Shown here: in pieces, positions 1-8,346 of the stretch
Layout of the letters: each line of letters begins with the position of its first letter
How positions within the stretch are numbered: position 1 is the stretch's first letter
Notes under the pieces: generated by a model
Seen by the model: the letters and a program-made list of their open reading frames with translations, nothing else
Databases searched by the model: none
What the model was told of the DNA's origin: nothing
Source of the DNA: GCA-002722245 sp038154685
Lineage (GTDB): Bacteria; Bacteroidota; Bacteroidia; Flavobacteriales_C; GCA-002722245
Length of the DNA stretch: 31,049 nt
NCBI GenBank assembly: GCA_038154685.1
Contig: JAYPYW010000036.1
Location: 1-31,049 of the forward strand
Direction: 5' to 3'
Program-made: the position numbers and the translations under genes

Positions 1-64
1 GTAGACACGCTAGACTTAGGATCTAGTGCTTCACGGCATGGGGGTTCGAGTCCCTCCACCCGCA
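1..64 (+). tRNA. tRNA-Leu (anticodon UAG), 3' part only
   Basis: The window begins inside the D-arm of a tRNA. The anticodon stem CTAGA/TCTAG encloses the loop CTTAGGA, giving anticodon TAG, which reads leucine CUA codons. A long class II variable arm follows (about 28-41), as expected for tRNA-Leu. The T-stem and T-loop (GGGGG, TTCGAGT, CCCTC) and the acceptor 3' strand CACCCGC with discriminator A64 complete it. CCA is not encoded: the next bases are CTTTTTTT. The acceptor 5' strand and start of the D-arm are off the window. Confidence 0.93.
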
Positions 65-106
65 CTTTTTTTCTACCAAGTTCACTCCCCAATTAAATTT
101 TTTGAA

Positions 107-1450
107 ATGAACATTACACAAGAAAACGTTGATGCGTTAAATGCTGTCCTTAAAGTTGAAGTATCTGAAAAAGATTACGCGGACAAAGTAAACAAATTCT
201 TAAAGCAACAGCAAAAGACTGCTGCAATGCAAGGATTCCGTCCAGGAAAAGTTCCTTTTGGATTGATCAAAAAAATGTACGGAGTTAACGCGAAGGTTGA
301 AGAGATTCAAAAAGTGATTAACGAAAGCATCTTTAAGTACATTGAAGATGAAAAGTTAGATGTTCTTGGTCAGCCACTTCCAAAAGAAGATGATCAGGTC
401 ATAGATTGGAATACTCAAACTGATTTTACTTTTCAGTATGAATTAGGATTATCTCCTGAGTTTGATGTTAAGTTAACAGCTAAGAAGAAATTCACTTCTT
501 ACGATATTCAACCAGATGATAACTTAATTGATAAGTATGTTGAAGAAATTACGATGAGATACGGTACTGTTGGTACTGGCGACGTTGTAGAAGAAAAAGA
601 TATCGTTGTTGCTGATTTATCTGAGCTTGATGGAAAAGAAATCAAGGAAGGTGGTTTAGCAAAATTAGCTAACGTTTCTGTTGAGAGATGTACTGATAAA
701 TTCAAGAAAAAATTAATTGGTAAGAAGCCAAATGGTAACTTCAAAGTTAAAATCGCTGACGTATATGGTCCAGGAGCTGAAGCTGCTGCATTATTAGATT
801 GTACTGAAGCTGAGGTTGAAGCTGCTGGTGATGATTTCCAATTCAAAGTAGTTTCTATCTCAAGAATGCAACCTGCTGAGTTAAACCAAGATCTTTACGA
901 TAAAGTATACGGAGCTGGAACTGTTTCTTCTGTCGAAGAATTCAGAGCTAAGTTAGCTGAAGAGGCAAAAGGAATGTTAGACGGTCAAGGGAAGAGTAAG
1001 TTAAGAAATGACATCGTTGATTACTTATTAGATTCCGTTAAGTTTGATTTACCAGATTCTTTCTTAAAGAAGTTTATCCAAGCTACGGCTAAAGAGCCTG
1101 TAACTTTAGAGCAAATTGATGCGGATTACGATCAGCATAGCAATACTTTCAGATGGCAATTAATCGAAAACAAATTAATCCAAGAGAATGAGATTAAAGT
1201 TGAAGAGTCTGAAGTAATTCAAAAAGCAAAAGATATGATTGCTGCTAACTTTAAGCAGTTTGGGCAAGAGGTTCCTGCTGAAGAGTTAGATACTTATGCA
1301 GCTAATGTTTTAGCTAAACAAGAAGAAAGACAAAGAATGTACAATGAGCTATATTCTGATAAGATTTTAGACTTAGTTTCTGAGAAGTGTAAGTTAGAAT
1401 CGAAGGAAGTGACTTATGATGAGTTTGTTAAGTTAGCAGCGAAGAAATAA
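107..1450 (+). CDS. tig: Trigger factor (ribosome-associated chaperone)
   Basis: This is a 447-residue trigger factor. It binds the large ribosomal subunit at the exit tunnel and shields nascent chains. The N-terminal ribosome-binding domain is recognisable, with the signature GFRPGKVP at residues 43-50. It is followed by a weakly conserved peptidyl-prolyl isomerase-like middle region and a long helical, Lys/Glu-rich C-terminal chaperone domain. The ATG at 107 is chosen because the protein then begins MNITQENVDA, typical of Bacteroidetes trigger factors. The frame is open further upstream to 26, but that stretch lies in the tRNA. A strong terminator follows at 1503. The next genes are clpP and clpX, the usual tig-clpP-clpX order. 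Codon use is like its neighbours. Confidence 0.95.
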   Translation: MNITQENVDALNAVLKVEVSEKDYADKVNKFLKQQQKTAAMQGFRPGKVPFGLIKKMYGVNAKVEEIQKVINESIFKYIEDEKLDVLGQPLPKEDDQVIDWNTQTDFTFQYELGLSPEFDVKLTAKKKFTSYDIQPDDNLIDKYVEEITMRYGTVGTGDVVEEKDIVVADLSELDGKEIKEGGLAKLANVSVERCTDKFKKKLIGKKPNGNFKVKIADVYGPGAEAAALLDCTEAEVEAAGDDFQFKVVSISRMQPAELNQDLYDKVYGAGTVSSVEEFRAKLAEEAKGMLDGQGKSKLRNDIVDYLLDSVKFDLPDSFLKKFIQATAKEPVTLEQIDADYDQHSNTFRWQLIENKLIQENEIKVEESEVIQKAKDMIAANFKQFGQEVPAEELDTYAANVLAKQEERQRMYNELYSDKILDLVSEKCKLESKEVTYDEFVKLAAKK

Positions 1451-1502
1451 GCTTTTTGCTATTAACTGACAAATTTTAATTTCTTTTTATAGAATTTTTT
1501 AG

Positions 1503-1528
1503 AGATGCGACAATTTTGTCGCATCTTT
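1503..1528 (+). terminator. Rho-independent terminator after tig
   Basis: A perfect 10-bp stem (AGATGCGACA / TGTCGCATCT) closes a 4-base loop (ATTT) and is followed by TTTAGTTT. It lies 53 bases past the tig stop and before clpP, so clpP probably has its own promoter. Confidence 0.8.
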
Positions 1529-1589
1529 AGTTTATACCCTTCCGTATAGGGAGCGGAATTATTCAAAAAAAAACTCAAAAAATTAAAAT

Positions 1590-2258
1590 ATGTTCGACGC
1601 GGGAAAAGAATTTAAAAAGTTTGCTGTGAAGGATCAAGGGATCTCTAGCATGCACATGGATACTTATATTGAGTCTTCGATGACTCCTTACATTGTTGAG
1701 GAACGTCAGTTAAATGTTGCTCAAATGGACGTTTTCTCTAGGTTAATGATGGATAGAATCATTTTTTTAGGAACTGGAGTTAACGATCACATGGCTAATA
1801 TTATCCAAGCTCAGTTATTATTCTTAGAATCATTAGATGCTGATAAAGATATTCAGATCTACTTGAACTCTCCAGGAGGTTCAGTTTATGCAGGTTTAGG
1901 TATATATGATACTATGCAGTACATCAACCCTGATGTTGCTACAATATGTACTGGTATGGCTGCTTCAATGGGAGCTGTTTTATTATGTGCGGGGGCTGCA
2001 GGGAAAAGAACAGCTTTACAACACTCAAGAGTAATGATTCACCAACCATTAGGTGGAGCTCAAGGTCAGGCTTCTGATATTGAAATTACGGCAAGAGAAA
2101 TTCAAAAGTTAAAAAAAGAGCTATACACTATTATTGCTAACCATTCTGGACAGTCTTACGACAAAGTTTGGGAAGATTCGGATAGAGATTACTGGATGAT
2201 TGCTGATGAAGCAAAAGAATACGGTATGATTGATGAAGTTTTAGTGAAGAAAAAGTAA
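1590..2258 (+). CDS. clpP: ATP-dependent Clp protease proteolytic subunit ClpP
   Basis: A 222-residue ClpP, the barrel-shaped serine protease of the ClpXP complex in the cytoplasm. The catalytic triad can be placed by alignment with E. coli ClpP: Ser126 in the MAASMGA motif, His151 in the MIHQP motif and Asp200 in the DSDRD segment, with the same spacings as in E. coli. An N-terminal segment of about 30 residues, rich in Met, Lys and Phe, precedes the core and resembles the longer N-terminus seen in other Bacteroidetes ClpP. The start at 1590 follows an A-rich leader without a Shine-Dalgarno. It sits between two terminators (1503 and 2280), so it may be transcribed alone although its partner clpX is next. 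Confidence 0.96.
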   Translation: MFDAGKEFKKFAVKDQGISSMHMDTYIESSMTPYIVEERQLNVAQMDVFSRLMMDRIIFLGTGVNDHMANIIQAQLLFLESLDADKDIQIYLNSPGGSVYAGLGIYDTMQYINPDVATICTGMAASMGAVLLCAGAAGKRTALQHSRVMIHQPLGGAQGQASDIEITAREIQKLKKELYTIIANHSGQSYDKVWEDSDRDYWMIADEAKEYGMIDEVLVKKK

Positions 2259-2279
2259 GCTAAAAGTACAATAACAGAC

Positions 2280-2311
2280 AACCGCTCGGGCGAATAGCTC
2301 GGGCGGTTTTT
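2280..2311 (+). terminator. Rho-independent terminator after clpP
   Basis: A 12-bp GC-rich stem with two G-T wobbles, loop GAATA, is followed directly by TTTTTG. It ends only 14 bases before the clpX start codon, so termination here must compete with any read-through into clpX. Confidence 0.88.
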
Positions 2312-2312
2312 G

Positions 2313-2320
2313 TATATTTA
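2313..2320 (+). promoter_or_regulatory. Candidate -7 promoter box for clpX
   Basis: TATATTTA matches the Bacteroidetes -7 consensus TAnnTTTG except for the last base. It sits between the clpP terminator and the clpX ATG (2326), only 5 bases from the start codon. No TTG -33 element is evident upstream, where the terminator stem lies. Confidence 0.4.
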
Positions 2321-2325
2321 CAAGT

Positions 2326-3576
2326 ATGGACAAAAACAGTCAGGTAAAATGTTCCTTTTGTGGAAGAGAGAAGAAAGACACTAACGTGTTAATCGCTGGG
2401 ATTGAAGGATATATTTGTGATAACTGTGTTACACAAGCACAAGGAATTGTAAAAGAAGAAAGCTCGGCTAAAATTAATGCCAACTTAGATAATGAGTTGA
2501 AGTTAATGAAGCCTATTGAAATAAAAAAACATTTAGACCAGTATGTAATTGGTCAGGATAAAGCAAAGAAAGTTCTTTCTGTTGCTGTATATAATCACTA
2601 CAAAAGATTAGCTCAACAAACTAAAACTATCGGAACAGATGATGAGGTTGAAATTGAGAAATCAAACATTCTTTTAGTTGGTGAAACTGGAACAGGTAAA
2701 ACTTTATTGGCAAGAACAATTGCTAAAATCTTAAATGTTCCTTTCTGTATTGCTGATGCTACTGTTTTAACAGAGGCTGGATATGTTGGAGAAGATGTGG
2801 AAGCGATTCTTTCAAGATTATTACAGGCAGCTGATTATGATGTTGAAGCTACTGAAAGAGGAATTGTATTTATTGATGAAATAGATAAGATAGCTCGTAA
2901 GTCGGACAATCCATCAATATCAAGGGATGTTAGTGGAGAAGGAGTTCAGCAAGCGATGTTAAAGCTATTAGAAGGAAGTACCGTAGGTGTGCCGCCACAA
3001 GGAGGAAGAAAGCATCCAGAGCAAAAATTAGTTCAAATTAACACTAAGAATATTTTATTCGTTTGTGGAGGAGCCTTTGATGGAATTCAAAAGTTAATCG
3101 AAAAGAGAGTTAAGTCTCAATCATTAGGTTTCCAAGCGAGTAAAACATTTGCTTCAATCGATAAAACAGACTTATTACAATATGTTTCTCCAGAGGATAT
3201 TAAGTCTTTTGGATTGATACCTGAATTAATTGGTCGTTTACCAGTTTTCTCTCATCTAAAGCCATTGGATAGATCAGCCTTAAGAAGAATTTTGACTGAA
3301 CCTAAGAATGCATTGGTTAAACAATATTTTAAACTGTTTGAAATAGATGGTGTAAAATTAGAGTTCGACAAAGACGCACTTGATTTTATCGTTGATAAAG
3401 CAGTTGAATACAAATTAGGAGCAAGAGGATTAAGATCAATTTGTGAAACTATTATGATGGATGCAATGTTTGAATTGCCATCTAACTCTAAATCTGATCA
3501 AACCTTTGTTGTTACTAAAGCTTATGCCACAGAAAAGTTATCAGGTGATACGTTGAAAAACTTGAAGGTGGCTTAA
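2326..3576 (+). CDS. clpX: ATP-dependent Clp protease ATP-binding subunit ClpX
   Basis: A 416-residue AAA+ unfoldase that delivers proteins to ClpP. The N-terminal zinc-binding domain has two CxxC pairs (Cys9/Cys12 and Cys31/Cys34). The AAA+ core shows Walker A GETGTGKT (119-126), pore loop GYVG (152-155), Walker B VFIDEID (181-187), the RKH pore loop (228-230) and a sensor-2 GARGLRS segment near the C-terminus. The ClpP-docking loop reads LGF (267-269) where the classical tripeptide is IGF, a mild substitution. It lies directly downstream of clpP but behind a strong terminator, so expression may rely on the close -7-like box at 2313. Confidence 0.97.
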   Translation: MDKNSQVKCSFCGREKKDTNVLIAGIEGYICDNCVTQAQGIVKEESSAKINANLDNELKLMKPIEIKKHLDQYVIGQDKAKKVLSVAVYNHYKRLAQQTKTIGTDDEVEIEKSNILLVGETGTGKTLLARTIAKILNVPFCIADATVLTEAGYVGEDVEAILSRLLQAADYDVEATERGIVFIDEIDKIARKSDNPSISRDVSGEGVQQAMLKLLEGSTVGVPPQGGRKHPEQKLVQINTKNILFVCGGAFDGIQKLIEKRVKSQSLGFQASKTFASIDKTDLLQYVSPEDIKSFGLIPELIGRLPVFSHLKPLDRSALRRILTEPKNALVKQYFKLFEIDGVKLEFDKDALDFIVDKAVEYKLGARGLRSICETIMMDAMFELPSNSKSDQTFVVTKAYATEKLSGDTLKNLKVA

Positions 3577-3577
3577 G

Positions 3578-3607
3578 CTGCCATTTACCCTATTTTTATT
3601 ACATTTG
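3578..3607 (+). promoter_or_regulatory. Promoter upstream of the isomerase gene
   Basis: A perfect Bacteroidetes -7 box TACATTTG (3600-3607) lies 19 bases downstream of CTG (3578-3580), one base off the TTG -33 element. It directly follows the clpX stop and precedes the start at 3626. Confidence 0.55.
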
Positions 3608-3625
3608 ACTAACTAAGACTAACAC

Positions 3626-4612
3626 ATGCAATCACACATAGAAGGATTTATACCACAGCTTGAAAAAGCTTTCGAAATTGGATCTAAAACTAGCTTTAAT
3701 GTGCCAAACAAAAAGATATCTAATGTTTTAATCTGCGGATTAGGAGGATCTGGTATTGGTGGTACTGTGGTTGCAAAAGTAGCTCAGTTAGGAGCTAAAG
3801 TTCCCTTCACAATTTGTAATGACTATCATATTCCTGGTTTTGTTAATGAGGAAACTTTAGTTATTGCTAGTTCTTACAGTGGAAATACAGAAGAAACTTT
3901 GTCTGCAGTAAAAAAAGCACAAGAAAGAGGAGCGGAAATTACAGCGGTTACATCTGGAGGTGAGTTAAAAAGCATTTGTGAATCAAATGGATACAACCAT
4001 ATTGTAATTCCAGGAGGAAACCCTCCCAGAACTTGTATTGGATTCTCAATGACCGAGCAAGTTTTTATTTTAGTTAAATACGGTATTTTACCAGTATCAG
4101 CATTAAATGAATTAGAAGCTGCTATTGCACTTTTAAAAGCTAATGATAATGCTATGAGAGAAGAAGCTGAAGTTGTTGCTTCCGCTTTATTCGGAAAATT
4201 ACCAATCATATATGCTACAGATAAGTTTGAGCCAGTTAGTATCCGTTTTCGTCAGCAATTAAACGAAAACAGTAAGGAGCTTTGTTGGCATCAAAAATTT
4301 CCAGAGTTAAACCACAATGAGATTGTAGGTTGGGCAGCCGGGAACTCTAACCTATCAGTAGTTCTTTTTAGAAACGATGACGATTACTACAGAACTCAGG
4401 AAAGAATGGAGTTCATGAAGAAAGTCATTACTGATAAAGGAGCTACTGTTACAGAGATTCACAGTAAAGGAGAGTCTTTTATAGAGAAAGCATTATACCT
4501 AATTTATCTTACTGATTGGGCATCTTTATTTATTGCAAATAAAAAGGGGTGTGATCCAGTTGAGATTGAGGTTATTGATGCTTTGAAAGATCATTTAGCA
4601 ACAATTCAGTAG
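3626..4612 (+). CDS. Bifunctional phosphoglucose/phosphomannose isomerase (SIS domain)
   Basis: A 328-residue sugar isomerase of the short PGI/PMI type, expected to interconvert glucose-6-phosphate and fructose-6-phosphate and probably mannose-6-phosphate. The SIS fold is marked by the glycine-rich loop GLGGSGIGG (38-46) and the phosphosugar-binding segment SSYSGNTEET (82-91). The C-terminal half fits the bact-PGI_C region, with NENSKE and an ELNHNE segment carrying a likely catalytic Glu/His. It is much shorter than classical PGI of about 550 residues, which argues against that family. It has its own promoter at 3578, and its stop codon shares one base with the GTG start of lipB, so the two are probably co-transcribed. 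Substrate range is inferred from the family only. Confidence 0.85.
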   Translation: MQSHIEGFIPQLEKAFEIGSKTSFNVPNKKISNVLICGLGGSGIGGTVVAKVAQLGAKVPFTICNDYHIPGFVNEETLVIASSYSGNTEETLSAVKKAQERGAEITAVTSGGELKSICESNGYNHIVIPGGNPPRTCIGFSMTEQVFILVKYGILPVSALNELEAAIALLKANDNAMREEAEVVASALFGKLPIIYATDKFEPVSIRFRQQLNENSKELCWHQKFPELNHNEIVGWAAGNSNLSVVLFRNDDDYYRTQERMEFMKKVITDKGATVTEIHSKGESFIEKALYLIYLTDWASLFIANKKGCDPVEIEVIDALKDHLATIQ

Positions 4613-5316
4613 TGAACAAGAAAGTTAAGCTTATTAATAAAGGCTTGATTGATTATAAAGAGTGTTGGGACTACCAGACTCAAATCTTTGATGGAATAAT
4701 TCAAAAGAAAATTGCAATCCGTAAAGGAGAAGCGGAGAACGAAATAACTGATAACTATTTCATTTTCTGCGAACACCCTCATGTTTATACACTTGGTAAA
4801 ACGGGTGAGAAGAATAACTTATTGTTAAGTGAGGACTTACTTAAAGCTAAAGGAGCAACTTACTATCATATTAATAGAGGGGGAGATATAACTTATCACG
4901 GTCCAGGTCAAATTGTTGGTTACCCTATTTTGGATTTGGACAACTTCTTTACTGATATTAATAAATACTTAAGGCTTTTAGAGGAAGCCATTATTCTTAC
5001 TTTAAAGGAATATGGGATTGAATCAGGGAGAGTAGATGGATTAACCGGAGTTTGGTTAGATGGAGATAATCCAATAAAAGCAAGGAAAATTTGTGCAATG
5101 GGTGTTAAATTGTCTCGTTGGGTAACCATGCATGGATTTGCCTTAAATGTTAATACCAATCTAGATTATTTCAACAACATTGTTCCTTGTGGTATCTCTG
5201 ATAAACAAGTTACCTCTCTTGAAAAGGAACTTGGTGCAGCTCAAAGTATTACAGAGGTGGAGGGAAAGATTCTAAAACATTTGAAAGCGCTTTTTGGTTT
5301 TGAATTAGTTTCGTAG
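4612..5316 (+). CDS. lipB: Octanoyltransferase LipB (lipoyl(octanoyl) transferase)
   Basis: A 234-residue LipB, which moves octanoyl groups from acyl carrier protein to lipoyl domains of enzymes such as pyruvate dehydrogenase. The BPL/LplA-type fold shows the motif RGGDITYHGPGQ (89-100), catalytic Lys159 in the RKICAMG segment and nucleophile Cys193 in VPCGI; the Lys-Cys spacing of 34 matches E. coli LipB. The start is a GTG at 4612 that overlaps the last base of the isomerase stop (TAGTG), indicating translational coupling. A conserved N-terminus beginning a few residues downstream supports this start. No lipA is in view. Confidence 0.94.
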   Translation: MNKKVKLINKGLIDYKECWDYQTQIFDGIIQKKIAIRKGEAENEITDNYFIFCEHPHVYTLGKTGEKNNLLLSEDLLKAKGATYYHINRGGDITYHGPGQIVGYPILDLDNFFTDINKYLRLLEEAIILTLKEYGIESGRVDGLTGVWLDGDNPIKARKICAMGVKLSRWVTMHGFALNVNTNLDYFNNIVPCGISDKQVTSLEKELGAAQSITEVEGKILKHLKALFGFELVS

Positions 5317-5370
5317 TTTTCAACTTCGAACTTAATTATAACATTTAAAAGCTTCTTCCGTAATCTTATT

Positions 5371-6534
5371 ATGAAGTTTATCAAAAAGTTTTTAAAAGGA
5401 ATTCTTATTGTCTTAATTATTGCCAATGTTGCATTATTCGTAACAGGAAATACCCATCTATATAAAGGGCTTACAGATACTTATTTTCAAGGCAGAACAA
5501 AGCCAACTATTGATGATCCTGATATTTTCCCAACTAGATTATTAAAGGCTAAAAATACAAGGGCTTGGAAAGAGTCGGCTCAAAAAAACAATCAAGAGCT
5601 TTCTACAGCGGTAATGGCTAATCATGATACGCTTCAAACTAAAGCATTCTTGATAATTCATAACGACGAGATTATTCATGAATCTTATTATGATGGATAT
5701 ACAAAGGATAAGATTTCGAATTCCTTCTCGATGGCAAAAAGTATTTTAAGTGTAATTACAGGAATTGCAGTTAAGAATGGAAAGCTTTCTGTTGAGGATG
5801 ATGTTCATCAATATATTCCAGGTTTCGTAAGGGCTGAGGATAAAGCATTAAAAGTGAAGCATCTTTTGTCTATGTCTTCAGGGATGAACTTTAGAGAAAG
5901 TTATGGGAATCCTTTCGGGTTTATGGCAAAAGCTTATTATGGAACAGATTTAAAAGAGTTGACAAAAGGATTTCAATTAGAAAAAGAACCTGGAACTGTA
6001 CACTCTTATTTGGGAGGGAATAATTTATTATTAAGCTTTTTGTTGGAAAAAGCCTTAGGAGAAAAAGTTGGTGATTATGGTTCCAGAATGCTTTGGGAGA
6101 AGTTAGGTATGGAGAATGACGCTAAATGGATTTTAGATCATGAAGGTGGAGATGAAAAAACTTTTTCGGGTGTTTATGCCACAGCAAGGGACTTTGCGAA
6201 AATTGGAAAATTATACATGAATCAGGGGTATATGTATGAGGAACAAATTGTTGATTCATCATATGTAGCCGCTTCTATTACGCCGCTTAATATTCCTGAT
6301 ACTGAGGGAAGAAATACTGATTATTACGGTTACGCTTGGTGGTTGACAAATTATAAAGGACATAAGGTTTTTTATATGAGAGGAATACTCGGTCAATACG
6401 TTCTTTGTGTTCCTGATAAAAAGTTGATTGTAACAAGATTAGGTCAGTTTAGAAGCAAAACGAAATGCAAGGATGGTGTTACTCCAGATGACGTTTGGGC
6501 TTATTTAGATGAGGCTTTCAGACTAATTGATTAA
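5371..6534 (+). CDS. Membrane-anchored serine hydrolase (class C beta-lactamase family)
   Basis: A 387-residue serine hydrolase of the beta-lactamase/penicillin-binding-protein-like superfamily. Residues 8-25 form a hydrophobic signal or anchor segment, so the enzyme probably faces the periplasm. The SxxK motif is SMAK at 120-123 (Ser120 nucleophile, Lys123 base), followed by the LLSMSSG segment typical of the family near 165-171. The exact second motif (normally YxN) is less clear; a YLGGN segment is the candidate. The family includes esterases, peptidases and lactamases, so the substrate cannot be named. It starts 54 bases after lipB; an antibiotic-resistance role should not be assumed. Confidence 0.8.
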   Translation: MKFIKKFLKGILIVLIIANVALFVTGNTHLYKGLTDTYFQGRTKPTIDDPDIFPTRLLKAKNTRAWKESAQKNNQELSTAVMANHDTLQTKAFLIIHNDEIIHESYYDGYTKDKISNSFSMAKSILSVITGIAVKNGKLSVEDDVHQYIPGFVRAEDKALKVKHLLSMSSGMNFRESYGNPFGFMAKAYYGTDLKELTKGFQLEKEPGTVHSYLGGNNLLLSFLLEKALGEKVGDYGSRMLWEKLGMENDAKWILDHEGGDEKTFSGVYATARDFAKIGKLYMNQGYMYEEQIVDSSYVAASITPLNIPDTEGRNTDYYGYAWWLTNYKGHKVFYMRGILGQYVLCVPDKKLIVTRLGQFRSKTKCKDGVTPDDVWAYLDEAFRLID

Positions 6535-6556
6535 TTTTACAGCCAAATTTTTATTG

Positions 6557-6964
6557 ATGAAGAAAGATATTGAAATGCCAGAAGTAACTGGTGTTTATGT
6601 GGCTATTGTTAACGAGGACAACCCTGCTGGGGAAAAGGAGTGGAATGCTTATGTGATTAATGATAAGAATGAACCTATCGAAAATGTTTTCGTTTCATCA
6701 AAGGGATATTTAACAGAAGTAAAAGGCCAAGAATCTAAGTCATCAACCCTTCGACATTTCTACAAAGTGGTTCCCGCTAAATCAGCTCAAAAAGTTGAAA
6801 TTGTAATTGAAGAGGTTTTCAAATTAAACAATGAATATTTTGTTTCCTTTTACCATGGTTCTCAATTGTGTGATAAGAAGTTTGTGTTTTTGCCTGAAAC
6901 CATTAAAGAAGATAATCTTTCAAGCGTTCCTGTTATGGAAAAGAAAGGGGTTTGGATTAAGTAA
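6557..6964 (+). CDS. Conserved Bacteroidetes protein of unknown function
   Basis: A 135-residue acidic, probably cytoplasmic protein with no signal peptide. It resembles from memory a small protein conserved in many Flavobacteriia, with a WNAYVIN segment near the N-terminus, an LRH motif in the middle and an LPVM-like ending before the C-terminal GVWIK. Predicted beta-strands dominate. The ATG at 6557 gives MKKDIEMPEVTGVY, a natural N-terminus, and lies 22 bases after the hydrolase stop. An upstream in-frame TTG at 6527 would overlap the previous gene and adds an unlikely leader. It is followed by a heptamer-repeat hairpin and a convergent gene. No function can be given. Confidence 0.75.
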   Translation: MKKDIEMPEVTGVYVAIVNEDNPAGEKEWNAYVINDKNEPIENVFVSSKGYLTEVKGQESKSSTLRHFYKVVPAKSAQKVEIVIEEVFKLNNEYFVSFYHGSQLCDKKFVFLPETIKEDNLSSVPVMEKKGVWIK

Positions 6965-6967
6965 TTA

Positions 6968-7030
6968 GGTTTAAGGTTTGAGGCTTCAGGTTTCAGAAGC
7001 CGGAACCTTTAAAGTACCAATCTGAAATCT
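6968..7030. repeat. Degenerate 7-base-period intergenic repeat, copy 1
   Basis: The spacer between two convergent genes reads as consecutive 7-mers: GGTTTAA, GGTTTGA, GGCTTCA, GGTTTCA, GAAGCCG, GAACCTT and then decaying units to about 7030. The units swap strand midway, so the array folds on itself: AAGGTT (6973-6978) pairs with AACCTT (7004-7009) and GGCTTC (6982-6987) pairs with GAAGCC (6996-7001). The hairpin could terminate transcription from both sides. Similar tracts occur at 9702 and 29771. Confidence 0.7.
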
Positions 7031-7033
7031 CTT

Positions 7034-8212
7034 TTACCTCTCCATCTTGTTCAATACTCTAAAAATTGGATGGCCTGAATCGTAGCAAATATTAAAGCTC
7101 TCTCTTGCGATCTTAACGTATTTAAGCATTTTTTCTTCATTATTTATTCGAGTATATGCTTGGGCTAAATGTAACTGAATATGACCTCTGAATTCCATGT
7201 CGTATTTTTCTATTTCAAGCTTAGCATTGTAAAAGTCTAGTAATTCATTGAAATGATTAGTTTTCACATAGAGTTCGATAATATCGGAGTTAATAGTGTG
7301 AGATTTCCAATCTAAGGCGAACATATTTTCGGTAGTTACATCAGCTTCTTGTAATCGATTTAAAGAGAGGAAGGAGTTTAGCAAATAATGATAAGTGTGG
7401 TAAGAGCTAGGAATCAATTTATCGCAATCTAATAAAAGTGATATAGCTTCTTCGTGCCTTCCTAATTTCCCTAATAAAGAGCCTGCCATTTGTCCAGCAT
7501 CATTTTTATATGTGATGTACTTGTACCTTTTGTAGGCTTGCCAGGCATGATAAAGGGCTGTTTCGTTACTATCACGCTCTGTGTATAAGTAGGCTAAATT
7601 ATAATGTGTAGGAGCATAAGTAGAATCTAATTTTAAAGATCTATTTAGATAAGCAATTGCTTGATTACTTTGCTCATTTAAATTGTAAAAATAGCCAAGT
7701 GCGTAAAGTGAAATATAATCGTTAACTCCGTTATCATCAGCTTTTTTATAAGCCGTATACATTTGTCGAAGAACTTCTTGTTGATTCATTTTCCAATCCT
7801 TTCCGTAAAGTACAAAGATGTCGTAGTAAAAATCTCCTTTTGCTTTGTACAGCGTGAAATTCTTTTTGTTTTCAGAGATCAAAGAATCAATGATTTCATC
7901 AATTTTAAAAGGAGTAACAGGGATCATTCTAGTTTCAGCTTGCCTTCTTTCCTCAATTAAGCTTTTGCCTTTTTCCAAGTTTGTAAACGCGAAGGCTTGA
8001 TGAGATACGCTTTTAGTGAAATATTTTAAGCACATATCAATCTTTTTCAGATTAACATCAATTTTATTGGAAGCTGATTCTAAAGCCGAAAGTTCTTTCC
8101 AAGCGTTTAAATATTCCCTTTTTTGGATCAAAGAATCAACGCCTGCAAGATTTGCTGCGTTGTTAATTAAGAAAGAGAATAATAATAAAGCGGTAATTAA
8201 GAATTTATTCAT
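7034..8212 (-). CDS. Exported TPR-repeat protein
   Basis: A 392-residue protein starting with a signal peptide (hydrophobic residues 4-19, then NNAANLA). No lipobox cysteine is seen, so it is probably periplasmic. The central part, about residues 150-300, contains tetratricopeptide-like helical pairs; the clearest runs around a YALGYFYNLNEQSNQAIAYL stretch and the next unit with YNLAYLY. TPR arrays mediate protein contacts, so a scaffold role is likely, but no partner is identified. A perfect -7 box TAAATTTG lies only four bases before the ATG. It is convergent with the 6557 gene and divergent from glutamate dehydrogenase. Confidence 0.75.
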   Translation of the reverse strand: MNKFLITALLLFSFLINNAANLAGVDSLIQKREYLNAWKELSALESASNKIDVNLKKIDMCLKYFTKSVSHQAFAFTNLEKGKSLIEERRQAETRMIPVTPFKIDEIIDSLISENKKNFTLYKAKGDFYYDIFVLYGKDWKMNQQEVLRQMYTAYKKADDNGVNDYISLYALGYFYNLNEQSNQAIAYLNRSLKLDSTYAPTHYNLAYLYTERDSNETALYHAWQAYKRYKYITYKNDAGQMAGSLLGKLGRHEEAISLLLDCDKLIPSSYHTYHYLLNSFLSLNRLQEADVTTENMFALDWKSHTINSDIIELYVKTNHFNELLDFYNAKLEIEKYDMEFRGHIQLHLAQAYTRINNEEKMLKYVKIARESFNICYDSGHPIFRVLNKMER

Positions 8213-8216
8213 GCTA

Positions 8217-8224
8217 CAAATTTA
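8217..8224 (-). promoter_or_regulatory. -7 promoter box for the TPR gene
   Basis: On the minus strand the sequence is TAAATTTG, a perfect match to TAnnTTTG, followed by TAGC and then the ATG of the TPR gene. The transcript would have little or no leader. A small palindrome (GGTTTTAAACC, 8248-8258) lies just upstream in the divergent spacer. Confidence 0.55.
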
Positions 8225-8338
8225 GACTAATTGATGTAGAAAAATCTGGTTTTAAACCGGACAATTAACATACAAGCGTTTATCAAAAGTCGTACAGATT
8301 TCAATAATCAATTCTATATCGTCGTATTATTAGTAAAA

Positions 8339-8346
8339 TTACTTTG
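8339..8346 (+). promoter_or_regulatory. Candidate -7 box for glutamate dehydrogenase
   Basis: TTACTTTG differs from TAnnTTTG at one base and ends two bases before the gdhA ATG at 8349. No clear TTG -33 element is visible at the usual spacing. If used, the mRNA would be leaderless. Confidence 0.35.

Noticed and set aside
26..106. Upstream extension of the trigger factor frame
   Set aside because: It runs through the tRNA-Leu 3' half; the family N-terminus begins at the ATG at 107.
508..846. 112-codon minus-strand frame within tig
   Set aside because: Antisense shadow of a strongly conserved gene with Ser/Pro-rich low-complexity translation.
6527..6556. TTG start of the small conserved protein at 6527
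   Set aside because: It overlaps the hydrolase stop and adds a ten-residue leader not typical for the family.
6968..7030. CRISPR or direct tandem-repeat array
   Set aside because: Units are only seven bases, degenerate and without spacers; no cas genes are present.
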